Of a stretch of 64,000 nucleotides of DNA, positions 28,345 through 36,896 are shown piece after piece. The stretch covers positions 1,550,001 to 1,614,000 of the forward strand of contig NZ_LT629758.1 of assembly GCF_900104725.1 (NCBI RefSeq), given 5' to 3'. The translations under genes and the position numbers were made by a program. The DNA is from Actinoplanes derwentensis (lineage in GTDB: Bacteria; Actinomycetota; Actinomycetes; Mycobacteriales; Micromonosporaceae). The notes below the pieces were generated by a model. That model worked only from the letters and a program-made list of their open reading frames with translations, did no database searches and had not been told where the DNA came from. How positions within the stretch are numbered: the first letter of the stretch is position 1; every line of letters starts with the position of its first letter.

Positions 28345-29328
28345 TTGGAGGAGGTGCGATTACTCGGGCCGGTGGAGATCGGTACCCGTACCGGATCGGT
28401 CCAGATAGGCGAGCCACGCCGGCTGGCAGTGCTGGCGGCCCTGGCGGTGGACACGGACCGGGTGGTGCCGACGACGACCCTGGTCGACCGGGTCTGGGGC
28501 GACGAGCCGCCCGGCCAGGCGGTGAAGACTCTCAGCACCTACATCACTAGGATCCGCCGGGTGCTGCACGAGTCCTTCCGGGATTCACCGGTGACCGTGG
28601 TCAACCAACCGGGTGGCTATCGGTTGACGGCCCGGCCCGACCAGGTGGACCTGTTCCGGTTCCGCGACCTCGTCGACGAGGCACGAGAGCAGGCCTGCCC
28701 CCGGGAGAAGCGGGCCATCGTCCTGCGGCAGGCTGTCGCGTTGCATCGCGGCGACCCGCTCACCGGGGCGAGCGGCGCGTGGGCGACCCGTACCCGGGAG
28801 CATCTGAACGGGGAACTGCTGGCGGCCCAAGCGGAGTGGGCCGAGGCGGAACTGGCCGTCGGCAACGCCGCGACGGTGCTGGCTCCGCTGGCCATCCTGA
28901 CTGGCACCAATCCCCTGGTGGAGCCGTTGATCCTGGCGCTGGTGCGGGCGCTGGTGGCAGCCGGGCGTCCCACCGAGGCACTGGAACGGTGCCGTCTGCA
29001 CCAGCAACGCCTCGTCACCGAGTACGGCACCGATCCCAGCCCACAACTGACGGCTCTCTACGCGTCGATACTGCGTTCCGACGATCTCGACGGACAGATC
29101 GGCCCGCCCCCGGCCGAGGCATCCCGGCCGGTGCCCGATCAGGACGGCCCGGGCCTTACCCGACCGCCCGCTCAGCTACCTCTCAGTGCTCGCGGCTTCG
29201 CCGGACGTGATGCCGAGCTTGCCGCGCTGGAGGGCATCAGCCGCTCCGGCGACGCGAACCCCGCAGCTCCGGCGGTCATCGCGATCTCCGGTATTGCCGG
29301 CATCGGGAAGCCGAACCCGGGAATCTGA
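28345..29328 (+). pseudogene. AfsR-like SARP regulator, segment 1 of 3 (DNA-binding and BTAD domains)
   Basis: N-terminal 310 residues of an AfsR/SARP activator. OmpR-type DNA-binding domain (RLLGPVEIGTRTGSV ... LVDRVWGDEPPGQAVKTLST, GYRL), then a BTAD helical domain (DLFRFRDLVDEARE ... EALERCRLHQQRLVTEYG). The frame enters the NB-ARC P-loop as ISGIAGIGK at 29308-29310, then runs into foreign sequence (PNPGI) and stops. The remaining NB-ARC and TPR parts lie at 31841 and 38410. The truncated protein may still bind DNA, as small SARPs do. TTG start with GGGGAGG upstream. Confidence 0.85.
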
Positions 29329-29463
29329 CACACTTTCGCGAACATCGACCTGTAAAACAGGTGACCCACGGCGGCAGCCGCCGACCATCGGTAATGGCTG
29401 GCCGCATCATGCGGCTGGCGCGCCGCATCCCCGTCGAGGGGCGTCCGGCTCAACGGCGTGTGC

Positions 29464-30147
29464 TCAGGACGTGGGTTGGTCACTGGGGAAAAAGACCTTC
29501 TCGGCCTGGTCGTGGTGGGTGTGCAGGTCCCAGTACAGCGGTGCGATCTCTTCGGGTGCGGTGGCGCCCGGCTGGCGGCCGATCCACGCGCCGATCGCGA
29601 TGTGGCCGACCTGTACTCCTCGGGGTGCGGCGGCGGCGTGCAGACCGTGGGCCCAGCTGCGTAGCCACGCTGCGGCCGGGGCGACGTTGCCGAACATGTC
29701 GTGACCGAGCTCCGGGCGTACGGAGGAGGCGCCGGTGGTGAACAGGATCGTGCCTGATCCTCGGGCGAGCATCTCCGGGAGCACCTGGTTGACCGCCTCC
29801 ACGGCGCCATGCACATAGAAGTCGAGCTGGATCTGCACGTTGTCGTGGGTCAGCTCGGTGGAGGAGGCCATCGGCAGCGTCGGGTTGGACGGCGAGTACT
29901 CGAGGACGTCGATCTGCCCGAATCGCTGTTTGACCGCTGCGAGGCCGGAGACGATCGATGGCCGGTCGAGGACGTCGGCGGCGAAGGCCGCCGCTTCGAT
30001 GCCCTGGTCGGCCAGTGCGGCCACAACCGCCTCCAGCTTGGCCGGGGTACGCGACAGCAGCGCAACCTGGTGGCCCTCCTTGCCGAAGGTCTGGGCGATG
30101 GCGAGCCCCATTCCGGGACCGGCACCCATGATGGCGATGATCGGCAT
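29464..30147 (-). CDS. Short-chain dehydrogenase/reductase
   Basis: Rossmann-fold oxidoreductase of 227 residues. MPIIAIMGAGPGMGLAIAQT carries the GxGxxG dinucleotide motif; NVAPAAAWLRSWAHGL occupies the active-site helix, and a classical YxxxK is not obvious, so it may be an atypical SDR. Start ATG 30147 with GGGAGAAG upstream. Part of the TetR-linked cassette that interrupts the SARP gene. Confidence 0.8.
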   Translation of the reverse strand: MPIIAIMGAGPGMGLAIAQTFGKEGHQVALLSRTPAKLEAVVAALADQGIEAAAFAADVLDRPSIVSGLAAVKQRFGQIDVLEYSPSNPTLPMASSTELTHDNVQIQLDFYVHGAVEAVNQVLPEMLARGSGTILFTTGASSVRPELGHDMFGNVAPAAAWLRSWAHGLHAAAAPRGVQVGHIAIGAWIGRQPGATAPEEIAPLYWDLHTHHDQAEKVFFPSDQPTS

Positions 30148-30290
30148 GACTTCTCCCTCGATGACAACAGCGTTGTGGACAGGGTGGTGAACAGCGGGTT
30201 CGGCCGGGCCGAGTGCCGCTGGGAATTCGTGAGGCGCAAGAGGTGCAGGCGGGGCGCCGCGTACAACTGCGCGGCAGTTTGCGGGGCCGG

Positions 30291-30944
30291 TCAGTGGCTG
30301 ATCCGCAGCTCCTGCCGCGTGTATCGGTGGTCGTCGGCCTGAGCGAGCATGAACTGCGCGAGGTCGGCCCGGGAGATGCGCGAGCCGACCCGGTCCCCGG
30401 TTCCGCTCCCGGTGCTCACCTTGACCGTTCCCGTGCCGGGCTGGTCGTGGGGGGCGGTGACGACCACGATGGTCCAGTCCCGATCCGAGCCGCGAATGGC
30501 CTCGCCCACCTGAACCGTCTCGTTGACCATGGAGCGGGTGGCGGGCAGCCGCCCGAGCAGGGCGAAGCTCACGCTGCGTACCGCGCGCAGCAGGGGGTTG
30601 CGGGGCACCAAGATGCTCGGCCCCCAGCTGTAGACAAGCCTGCGGACGCCGTGGGTGCGCATCGCGGCCAGGATGGCGCCCGTTCCCGAGGCGAGGGGCA
30701 GATCCCGCGGCCCGCCGAACATCTTGGGGCTCAGCGCGGCGAGGACGGCGTCGGCGCCCCGAACGGCGTCGATGACGGCCGCCTTGTCGGTCAGTTCGCC
30801 CTGCGCGACCTCCAGCCGTTCGTGGCGCAGAGCGAGCTTCGCCGGATTGCGCATCAACGCCACCACGTCGTGCCCGGCGGCGAGCGCCTGCTCGACCAGG
30901 TGCGTGCCGGTGCGGCCGCTGGCCCCGACGATGGTCAGTTTCAT
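30291..30944 (-). CDS. NAD(P)-binding (NmrA/SDR_a5-like) protein
   Basis: 217 residues, opening MKLTIVGASGRTGTHLVEQA, the GxxGxxG motif of atypical extended SDRs (YwnB/NmrA type, often flavin or quinone reductases or redox sensors). RBS GGGAG before ATG 30944. Divergent from the TetR gene, 128 bp away, with a palindromic operator between; likely repressed by it. Confidence 0.85.
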   Translation of the reverse strand: MKLTIVGASGRTGTHLVEQALAAGHDVVALMRNPAKLALRHERLEVAQGELTDKAAVIDAVRGADAVLAALSPKMFGGPRDLPLASGTGAILAAMRTHGVRRLVYSWGPSILVPRNPLLRAVRSVSFALLGRLPATRSMVNETVQVGEAIRGSDRDWTIVVVTAPHDQPGTGTVKVSTGSGTGDRVGSRISRADLAQFMLAQADDHRYTRQELRISH

Positions 30945-30992
30945 CAAAGTCTCCCGAGCCTGGTCCGCGCGCCGAACAGCGGCACAACATCG

Positions 30993-31016
30993 CAACATGA
31001 GGACTGCCTCATGTTG
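30993..31016. promoter_or_regulatory. Palindromic operator for the adjacent TetR
   Basis: Perfect 10-bp inverted repeat CAACATGAGG / CCTCATGTTG with a 4-base spacer. It lies between the divergent NmrA-like and TetR genes. A related half-site CCTCAAGTTG occurs at 31049-31058 near the TetR start. This is the usual architecture for TetR autoregulation. Confidence 0.7.
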
Positions 31017-31072
31017 TAAAGCCACCGTAGCACGGAAGTCGAGGCCCACCTCAAGTTGATAGGCTGTGGTGC

Positions 31073-31765
31073 ATGTCCCCTGAACGCGCACCGGCCGCGA
31101 CCCCCGCCTCCGCTCCCGCCCGGCCGCTGCGTCGCGACGCCCAGCGCAACCGCGACTCGCTGCTCGCCGCGGCTCGGGCTGTGTTCGCCGAGCAGGGGAT
31201 GCAGGCGTCGCTGGAGCAGGTCGCCAAGCGTGCCGGGGTGGCCATCGGCACGCTCTACAACCACTTCCCCGCCCGGCTGGACCTGGTGCAGGAGGTCTTC
31301 GCCGACAAACTCGCGACCTGGGTCGCCGCCGCCGAGCAGGCCCTGAGCATGGACGACGCCTGGGACGGGCTGTGCCTGTTCCTGGAAACCATGTGCGAAC
31401 TGCAGTCCCGCGACCGGGGCTTCAACGACTTCGCCTCGATCCGGCTGCCGGAGAACGCCTGCCTGGCCGGCCAGCAGACCCGGATCCATGAGCTCGGCGT
31501 GCGCATCGTCGAACGGGCGCGAGAGCAGGGCCGCCTGCGACCCGACCTGGTGCCCGAGGATCTCGCCTTCGTCATCTGGTCCCACAGCCGGATCATCGAG
31601 GCGACCGACGAGATCGCCCCGAACGCCTGGCGCCGCCACCTGTACCTCATGCTCGACGGCTTCCGCGCCGAGCGCGCCCACCCGCTGCCCGAACCGCCCC
31701 TGACCTCCGCACAGCTCTACCGCGCCATGCTCCGCCTCGGCGGCGCCGACCACGACACCGATTGA
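31073..31765 (+). CDS. TetR family repressor
   Basis: Protein of 230 residues. TetR_N HTH: DSLLAAARAVFAEQGMQASL, EQVAKRAGVAIGTLYNHFPA. The C-terminal ligand domain is typical (about 140 residues). Divergent from NmrA-like and SDR oxidoreductases, which it probably represses. The cassette as a unit sits in the P-loop of the split SARP gene. Confidence 0.9.
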   Translation: MSPERAPAATPASAPARPLRRDAQRNRDSLLAAARAVFAEQGMQASLEQVAKRAGVAIGTLYNHFPARLDLVQEVFADKLATWVAAAEQALSMDDAWDGLCLFLETMCELQSRDRGFNDFASIRLPENACLAGQQTRIHELGVRIVERAREQGRLRPDLVPEDLAFVIWSHSRIIEATDEIAPNAWRRHLYLMLDGFRAERAHPLPEPPLTSAQLYRAMLRLGGADHDTD

Positions 31766-31840
31766 CTACCCGGACCGCGATCGGCCCTGCGCTGGGACGG
31801 CGTCTCGGTGCACGTCTGCCCCGCGTCTCCTCCGCGTTGC

Positions 31841-32256
31841 GGTATCGCAAGCATGGGAAAGACCACCCTCGCCGTGCGCTGGGCGCACCTGGCCCGCAAT
31901 CGGTTCCCCGGCGGCCAGCTCTACGTGAACCTCCGCGGCTTCGACCCCGACGGCATCATCACGGCCGACGACGCCGTGCGCCGTTTCCTCAGCGCTCTCG
32001 GCACACCGGCCCGCGACATCCCCTCCGATCCGGAGGAGCGCTGCGCCTTCTACCGTTCCCGGCTGGCCGGATCCCGGGTCCTGCTCGTGCTCGACAACGC
32101 CCGCGACGCCGCACACGTCCGGCCCCTGCTGCCCGGGGCGGCCTCCTGCCAGGTCGTGGTGACCAGCCGCAACCCGTTGACCGGACTGGTCGTCGCCGAA
32201 GGCGCACGTCCTCTCGTGCTCGGCGCCCTCGACGACACCCATTCCTACGCCGTCAT
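31841..32256 (+). pseudogene. AfsR-like SARP regulator, segment 2 of 3 (NB-ARC part)
   Basis: From 31841 the frame reads GIASMGKTTLAVRWAHLARN, then FPGGQLYVNLRGFDPDG (NB-ARC Walker A and the following strand), VLLVLDNARDAAHVRPLLPG (Walker B region) and VVVTSRNPLTGLVVAEGA. It stops being SARP-like at about 32256, where the TnpB element begins (IRFPSV...). Segment 1 and this piece both carry a version of the P-loop, GIAGIGK and GIASMGK, which share 16 of 21 bases; so they are not a simple duplication of the insertion site. Confidence 0.8.
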
Positions 32257-32276
32257 CAGATTTCCTTCTGTGGATA

Positions 32277-32296
32277 CTCCGGCCTTCAGGCCGGAG
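32277..32296. repeat. Left-end hairpin of TnpB element
   Basis: 8-bp stem CTCCGGCC / GGCCGGAG with loop TTCA; a second hairpin (ATCCGCC / GGCGGAT, loop GTCAA) is at 32336-32354. Subterminal hairpins at the left end are usual for IS200/IS605-type DNA recognition. Confidence 0.6.
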
Positions 32297-32412
32297 AGGA
32301 AACGGAACCCCTGCGGAGCAGGTCGGGGATAGCCGATCCGCCGTCAAGGCGGATAGGCGTCTACCACCCGCGACAAGCCCGCAAGATCGTTTCCAAACTA
32401 TTGTGCTAACTT

Positions 32413-33657
32413 GTGAGCGTGACCTCAAGCGTGAAGCGGGCGTTCAAGTTCCGCTTCTACCCGGACCCGGAGCAGGCCGACCTGCTGAACCGGACGTTCG
32501 GGTGCGTGCGCAAGGTCTACAACCTGGCGTTGCAGGCCCGCACCGAGGGCTGGTACCAGCGCCAGGAGCGAGTCAACTACAACGCCACCAGCGCCATGCT
32601 GACCGCGTGGAAGAAGTCCGAGGAACTGGCCTTCCTCAACGAGGTGTCCTCCGTGCCCTTGCAGCAGTGCCTGCGGCACCTGCAAGGCGCGTTCTCCGCG
32701 TTCTGGGAGAAACGGACCCGCTACCCGCGCTTCAAGTCCAAGCGCAAGTCGCGGGCGTCGGCCGAGTTCACCCCGTCCGCGTTCCGCTTCAAGGACGGCA
32801 AGCTGACCCTGGCGAAGATGTCCGCTCCGCTGGACATCGTCTGGTCCAGGCCGCTGCCCGAGGGGCAGACACCGTCCACGGTGACGGTGTCGCGGGACTC
32901 GGCGGGCCGCTGGTTCGTGTCCCTGCTCTGCGAGGACATCCCGGCCCCGATGCCTGCCACCACGGCAGCGGTCGGGATCGACGCCGGGTTGACCCATCTG
33001 GTCACCCTGTCCACCGGGGAGAAGGTCGCCAACCCCCGCCACGAACGCACCGACCGCAAGCGGCTGGCCCGCGCGCAGCGAGAACTGGCCCGCAAGGACA
33101 AGGGCTCCAAGAACCGGGCCGAGGCCCGGCTCAAGGTTGCCCGCGTCCACGCCCGCATCACCGACCGGCGACGCGACATCCTGCACAAACTGACTACTCG
33201 GCTCGTTCGTGAGAACCAAACGATCGTGATCGAGGACCTGGCCGTACGCAACATGGTCAAGAACCACAGCCTGGCCCGCGCCATCAGCGACGCGGCCTGG
33301 CATGACTTCCGCTCCCTGCTGACCTACAAGGCCGAGTGGTACGGCCGGGACCTGGTCGTGATCGACCGCTGGTACCCGTCGTCCAAGGTCTGCTCGGCGT
33401 GCGGAGCCATCGCTGACAAGATGCCGCTGAACGTACGGGAATGGACGTGCCGGTGCGGCACGACCCACGACCGTGACGTGAACGCGGCACGCAACATTTT
33501 GGCCGCCGGGCTGGCGGTGTCTGCCTGTGGAGCCGGCGTAAGACCTCAACGGGGGAATCTCCGTTCGGGGCGGCAGGCTGTGAAGCAGGAACCCGGCGGG
33601 CGACCGCCGGAATCCCCGTCCTTTAGGACCCCGTTGGGGAACGGCCAAACCATCTGA
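32413..33657 (+). CDS. tnpB: RNA-guided TnpB nuclease with IS-altered C-terminus
   Basis: Transposon-encoded OrfB. N-terminal helical domain FKFRFYPDPEQADLLNRTFG; the RuvC triad is intact: Asp in GIDAGLTHLV, Glu in IVIEDLAVRN and Asp in DRDVNAARN; zinc ribbon CSACG ... CRCG. TnpB of this kind is an omega-RNA-guided DNA endonuclease. The last 11 codons (RTPLGNGQTI) come from the IS1182 end that splits the terminal hairpin, so the original stop is displaced. The nuclease core is unaffected, but the 3' RNA region has been disrupted. Confidence 0.9.
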   Translation: MSVTSSVKRAFKFRFYPDPEQADLLNRTFGCVRKVYNLALQARTEGWYQRQERVNYNATSAMLTAWKKSEELAFLNEVSSVPLQQCLRHLQGAFSAFWEKRTRYPRFKSKRKSRASAEFTPSAFRFKDGKLTLAKMSAPLDIVWSRPLPEGQTPSTVTVSRDSAGRWFVSLLCEDIPAPMPATTAAVGIDAGLTHLVTLSTGEKVANPRHERTDRKRLARAQRELARKDKGSKNRAEARLKVARVHARITDRRRDILHKLTTRLVRENQTIVIEDLAVRNMVKNHSLARAISDAAWHDFRSLLTYKAEWYGRDLVVIDRWYPSSKVCSACGAIADKMPLNVREWTCRCGTTHDRDVNAARNILAAGLAVSACGAGVRPQRGNLRSGRQAVKQEPGGRPPESPSFRTPLGNGQTI

Positions 33658-33671
33658 ATCCGCTTGTTGGC

Positions 33672-35360
33672 ATGATTGTCGGGTTTGCCGGGTGGAAAGG
33701 GTTCAGGGTGTCGCTGGAAGCGTGGGATGACCGTGGGGTGCCGGAGTTGACCGCGCGGGTGGTGCGGGCGTCGTTCCCGAAGGGCACTCTCGCGGTGCGG
33801 ATCCGAGACGCGCTCGGGCCGGTCTTTGGCGATTCGGCGTTCGCACTGGCGTTCCCGGCGGTGGGCCGTCCGGCGGCCTCGCCGGGGGTGTTGGCGCTGG
33901 TGTCGGTGCTGCAGTACGCGGAAGGGCTCAGCGACAGGCAGGCCGCTGACCAGGTCCGGGCCAGGATGGACTGGAAGTACCTGCTCGGTCTGGAACTCGA
34001 TGATCCCGGTTTCGACTACACGATCCTTGGCGATTTCCGGGCCCGGCTGATCAAACATGGGCTGGAGGAGAAGGTCCTGGAGGTGATCCTGGACCACTGC
34101 TCGCGGCTGGGACTGCTGCGCGCCGGTGGCCGGCAACGCACCGACTCCACCCATGTGCTGGCAGCGGTGCGCACGTTGAACCGGATGGAGTTCGTCGGGG
34201 AAACCCTGCGGGCGGCCCTCGAAGTCCTGGCCAAGACCGCTCCACAGTGGCTCGCCCCACGCATCGATGCCGACTGGGCCGGGCGATACGGTGCCCGGAT
34301 CGACTCGTACCGCTTCCCCAAGGGCGACGACGTGCGCATGCGGTGGGCTGAGCAGGTAGGGCGGGACGGCTATCTGATCCTGGACGCGGTCGCTGCACCC
34401 GGTGCGCCGGCATGGTTGCGGGAGATCCCGGCGGTCCAGGTCCTCGGCCAGGTGTGGGAGCAGCAGTACCAGCGTGCTGGTGAGGAGGTGCACTGGCGGG
34501 AGGGCAAAGACCTCCCGCCCAGTAGAAACCGGCTGGCCTCGCCGTACGACATCGACGCCCGCTACGGCCTCAAACGGGGTCTGGGCTGGTCCGGTTACAA
34601 GGTGCATTTCAGCGAGACCTGCGAGGCGGACCTGCCGCGGATCATCACTGGTGTGCTGACCACCGATGCCACAGTCACCGACACCGAGACAACCGGGACC
34701 ATCCATCAGAACATGGCCTGCCGGCAACGAGTGCCGGGCGAACATGTGGTCGACGCCGGTTACGTCACCGCCGCGCACATCGTGACCGCTCGCGACGAAC
34801 ACGGTATCGATCTGCTCGGTCCGGTAGGACTGGATACCCACCAGGGCGAACGTTTCCCGCAGAGCGCCTTCCGCATCGACTGGCAGTCCAAGGCCGTGAC
34901 CTGCCCGCAGGGCAAGACCAGTATCAGCTGGTCGGCCCAGCGCAAGAGCAGCGGCACCGAACTGGCACGAGTGCACTTCGCCGCCGGTGACTGCACGGGT
35001 TGCCCGGTCCGGGCCGAGTGCACCACTGCCAGCGTCAACAGTAAATGGGGTCGCAGCCTCACCCTGCTTCCCGCAGCTCAGCAGGAAGTCTTGGAGGCCA
35101 GACGTGGTGAACAGGTCACCGAGGCGTGGCAGCAGCGCTACCACATCCGCGCCGGAGTCGAGGCCACGATCTCCCAGGTCGTCCGGCACACCGGAATCCG
35201 GAGCACCCGATACACCGGTGCGGACAAGACCCACCTCGGTCACCTCCTCGCCGCTACCGCAGCCAACATCGTCCGCATCGACGCCTGGCTCACCGGAACA
35301 CCACTCGGCCGAACCAGAACCAGCCACCTCACCCAACTCGACCTCGACCTCGCTGGCTGA
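33672..35360 (+). CDS. IS1182 family transposase
   Basis: 562 residues. Full IS1182-type DDE protein: ALGPVFGDSAFALAFPAVGR, LQYAEGLSDRQAADQVRARM, DWKYLLGLELDDPGFDYTIL, LRAGGRQRTDSTHVLAAVRT (first Asp), C-terminal CTGCPVRAECT Cys cluster, and a terminal RAGVEATISQVVRH. Appears intact; the inserted IS256 lies downstream of the gene, within the terminal repeat. Confidence 0.93.
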   Translation: MIVGFAGWKGFRVSLEAWDDRGVPELTARVVRASFPKGTLAVRIRDALGPVFGDSAFALAFPAVGRPAASPGVLALVSVLQYAEGLSDRQAADQVRARMDWKYLLGLELDDPGFDYTILGDFRARLIKHGLEEKVLEVILDHCSRLGLLRAGGRQRTDSTHVLAAVRTLNRMEFVGETLRAALEVLAKTAPQWLAPRIDADWAGRYGARIDSYRFPKGDDVRMRWAEQVGRDGYLILDAVAAPGAPAWLREIPAVQVLGQVWEQQYQRAGEEVHWREGKDLPPSRNRLASPYDIDARYGLKRGLGWSGYKVHFSETCEADLPRIITGVLTTDATVTDTETTGTIHQNMACRQRVPGEHVVDAGYVTAAHIVTARDEHGIDLLGPVGLDTHQGERFPQSAFRIDWQSKAVTCPQGKTSISWSAQRKSSGTELARVHFAAGDCTGCPVRAECTTASVNSKWGRSLTLLPAAQQEVLEARRGEQVTEAWQQRYHIRAGVEATISQVVRHTGIRSTRYTGADKTHLGHLLAATAANIVRIDAWLTGTPLGRTRTSHLTQLDLDLAG

Positions 35361-35383
35361 AGGTCGTTACATACCGTTTTGGC

Positions 35384-36789
35384 GGGACTGTAACCCAAAA
35401 GGTGTTTTTGGCCTGATTCGCCGGACTTGAGGGTCGGCGGGATGGGCACTGTGAGTAATGGCATCAGGGATCACGAGCGCGCCGAAGAAGGTCACCGGAA
35501 CGGACCGGACGCTGTCTCCGGAGCAGGTCGCCGTCGCGGCGATGATGGCTGACGCGAAGGCTCGCGGGCTGGAGCTGACCGGCCCGAACGGGTTATTGAA
35601 GCTGTTCACCAAGAATGTCTTGGAGACGGCATTGAATGAGGAGATGACCGAACATCTCGGTCACGAGAAGAATCGTGCCGAGGTGGGCCGGCCGTCGGTG
35701 AACGTGCGGAACGGCAGTCGCTCGAAGGTTGTCGTCTCTGATGCCGTCGGTGAAGTAGTCATTGATGTTCCCCGGGATCGGGAGGGGACATTCGAACCGA
35801 AGATCGTCCAAAAGCGCCAACGTCGTCTTTCTGAAGTGGACCAGGTGATATTGTCGCTTTATGCGAAGGGTTTGACTACTGGCGAGATCTCGGCGCATTT
35901 CGCGGAGATCTATGGTGCATCCGTTTCCAAGGAGACGGTATCGCGTATCACCGACAAGGTCCTCGATGAGCAGGCGCAGTGGTCGGCCCGGCCGTTGGAC
36001 GCGGTCTACGCCGCCGTTTTCATCGACGCCGTCGTGGTCAAGGTTCGGGATGGCCAGGTCGCGAACCGGCCGATCTACGCGGCCATCGGCGTCACCCTGG
36101 ACGGCTGCAAGGACGTACTGGGCCTGTGGGCCGGCGTCGGCGGAGAGGGGGCGAAGTTCTGGATGAGCGTGTTGGTCGATCTGAAGAACCGTGGCGTGCG
36201 GGACGCGTTCTTTGTGGTCTGTGACGGGTTGAAAGGCCTACCCGAAGTCGTGACGAACGTGTGGCCCCTGGCCGTGGTCCAGACCTGCATCATTCACCTG
36301 ATCCGTAATACCTTCCGGCTGACGTCCCGCGCCGACGCCGACACGATAAAACGTGACATCAAGCCGATTTGCACCGCCCCGAACGCCGAAGCCGCACTCG
36401 CGGCACTGGACGATCTCGACGAGAAATGGGGGAAGAAATATCGGGCCATGATCCGGCTGTGGCGCAACGCCTGGAACGAGTTTATCCCGTTCCTGGATTA
36501 CGATGTCGAGATCAGGAAAGTGATCTGTTCGACGAATGCCATCGAGTCGTTGAACGCCCGATATCGGCGGGCGGTCCGCGCCCGCGGGCATTTCCCGACC
36601 GAGCAGGCTGCGTTGAAGTGTTTGTACCTGGTCACACGCAGCCTGGACCCGACCGGAGCCGGCCGTACACGATGGACGATGCGGTGGAAACCTGCCATCG
36701 ATGCCTTCGCCATCACCTTCAGTGACCGATGGCCAGGAGCCGAGACCTACTAACGAGAACGCCAAAAACACCGCTCGTGGTACACGCCC
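35384..36789 (+). mobile_element. IS256-family element
   Basis: 1406 bp. Imperfect terminal repeats of about 29 bp: left begins GGGACTGTAACCC and both share GGTGTTTTTGGC. The target duplication GTTTTGGC lies at 35376-35383 and 36790-36797. It is inserted in the right terminal inverted repeat region of the IS1182 element. Confidence 0.88.
35458..36753 (+). CDS. IS256 (Mutator) family transposase
   Basis: 431 residues. DDE transposase of the MULE/IS256 type: FIDAVVVKVRDGQV (first Asp), WMSVLVDLKNRGVRDAFFVV and CDGLKGLP (second Asp), Glu within CSTNAIESLNARYRRAVRAR; YGASVSKETVSRITDKVLDE near the front. Intact. Confidence 0.95.
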   Translation: MASGITSAPKKVTGTDRTLSPEQVAVAAMMADAKARGLELTGPNGLLKLFTKNVLETALNEEMTEHLGHEKNRAEVGRPSVNVRNGSRSKVVVSDAVGEVVIDVPRDREGTFEPKIVQKRQRRLSEVDQVILSLYAKGLTTGEISAHFAEIYGASVSKETVSRITDKVLDEQAQWSARPLDAVYAAVFIDAVVVKVRDGQVANRPIYAAIGVTLDGCKDVLGLWAGVGGEGAKFWMSVLVDLKNRGVRDAFFVVCDGLKGLPEVVTNVWPLAVVQTCIIHLIRNTFRLTSRADADTIKRDIKPICTAPNAEAALAALDDLDEKWGKKYRAMIRLWRNAWNEFIPFLDYDVEIRKVICSTNAIESLNARYRRAVRARGHFPTEQAALKCLYLVTRSLDPTGAGRTRWTMRWKPAIDAFAITFSDRWPGAETY

Positions 36790-36814
36790 GTTTTGGCCGT
36801 TCCCCAACGGGGTC

Positions 36815-36836
36815 CTTTAGGGCGGGGAGAGGTCAA
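36815..36836 (+). repeat. Displaced right end of the TnpB element
   Basis: CTTTAGGGCGGGGAGAGGTC then AA: the 3' half of the element-terminal hairpin, separated from its left half (CCCCGTC at 33614-33620) by IS1182. The next bases (36837 onward) are host SARP sequence (KAERLGLRRLG in frame), which would have served as the omega-RNA guide. Confidence 0.65.
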
Positions 36837-36896
36837 GGCAGAACGTCTCGGGTTGCGGCGCCTCGGAACGTGTCAAGGATTTGAGGCCAGCGAGAG

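Larger units (their letters stand above)
33627..36814 (+). mobile_element. IS1182-family element (carrying a nested IS256)
   Basis: Perfect 23-bp terminal inverted repeats at 33627-33649 and 36792-36814 (outer bases GACCCCGTTGGGG). The target duplication is CTTTAG at 33621-33626 and 36815-36820. Joining the flanks restores a perfect hairpin with loop TTTA in the TnpB element terminus. The element proper is about 1.77 kb after removing the IS256 plus one copy of its target duplication. Confidence 0.85.
32257..36836 (+). mobile_element. TnpB-only (IS605/IS607-like) element, interrupted by IS1182
   Basis: The left end lies near 32257 within the NB-ARC coding sequence. Two hairpins occupy the left region (32277-32296 and 32336-32354). 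The single gene is tnpB; no tnpA is present. The right end is a C/G hairpin with loop TTTA or CTTTAG, followed by GGAGAGGTCAA, which is split by IS1182 (left half up to 33626, right half 36815-36836). Removing IS1182 gives an element of about 1.4 kb. Ends are estimated; IS605-type elements leave no target duplication. Confidence 0.7.

Noticed and set aside
32403..33212. 269-codon alternative frame over tnpB
   Set aside because: No domain; the tnpB frame carries all catalytic motifs.
36785..36830. Second TnpB element right end in inverse orientation
   Set aside because: The inverted similarity to 33627-33649 is explained by the IS1182 terminal repeats; the outer part is the displaced right end of the single TnpB element.
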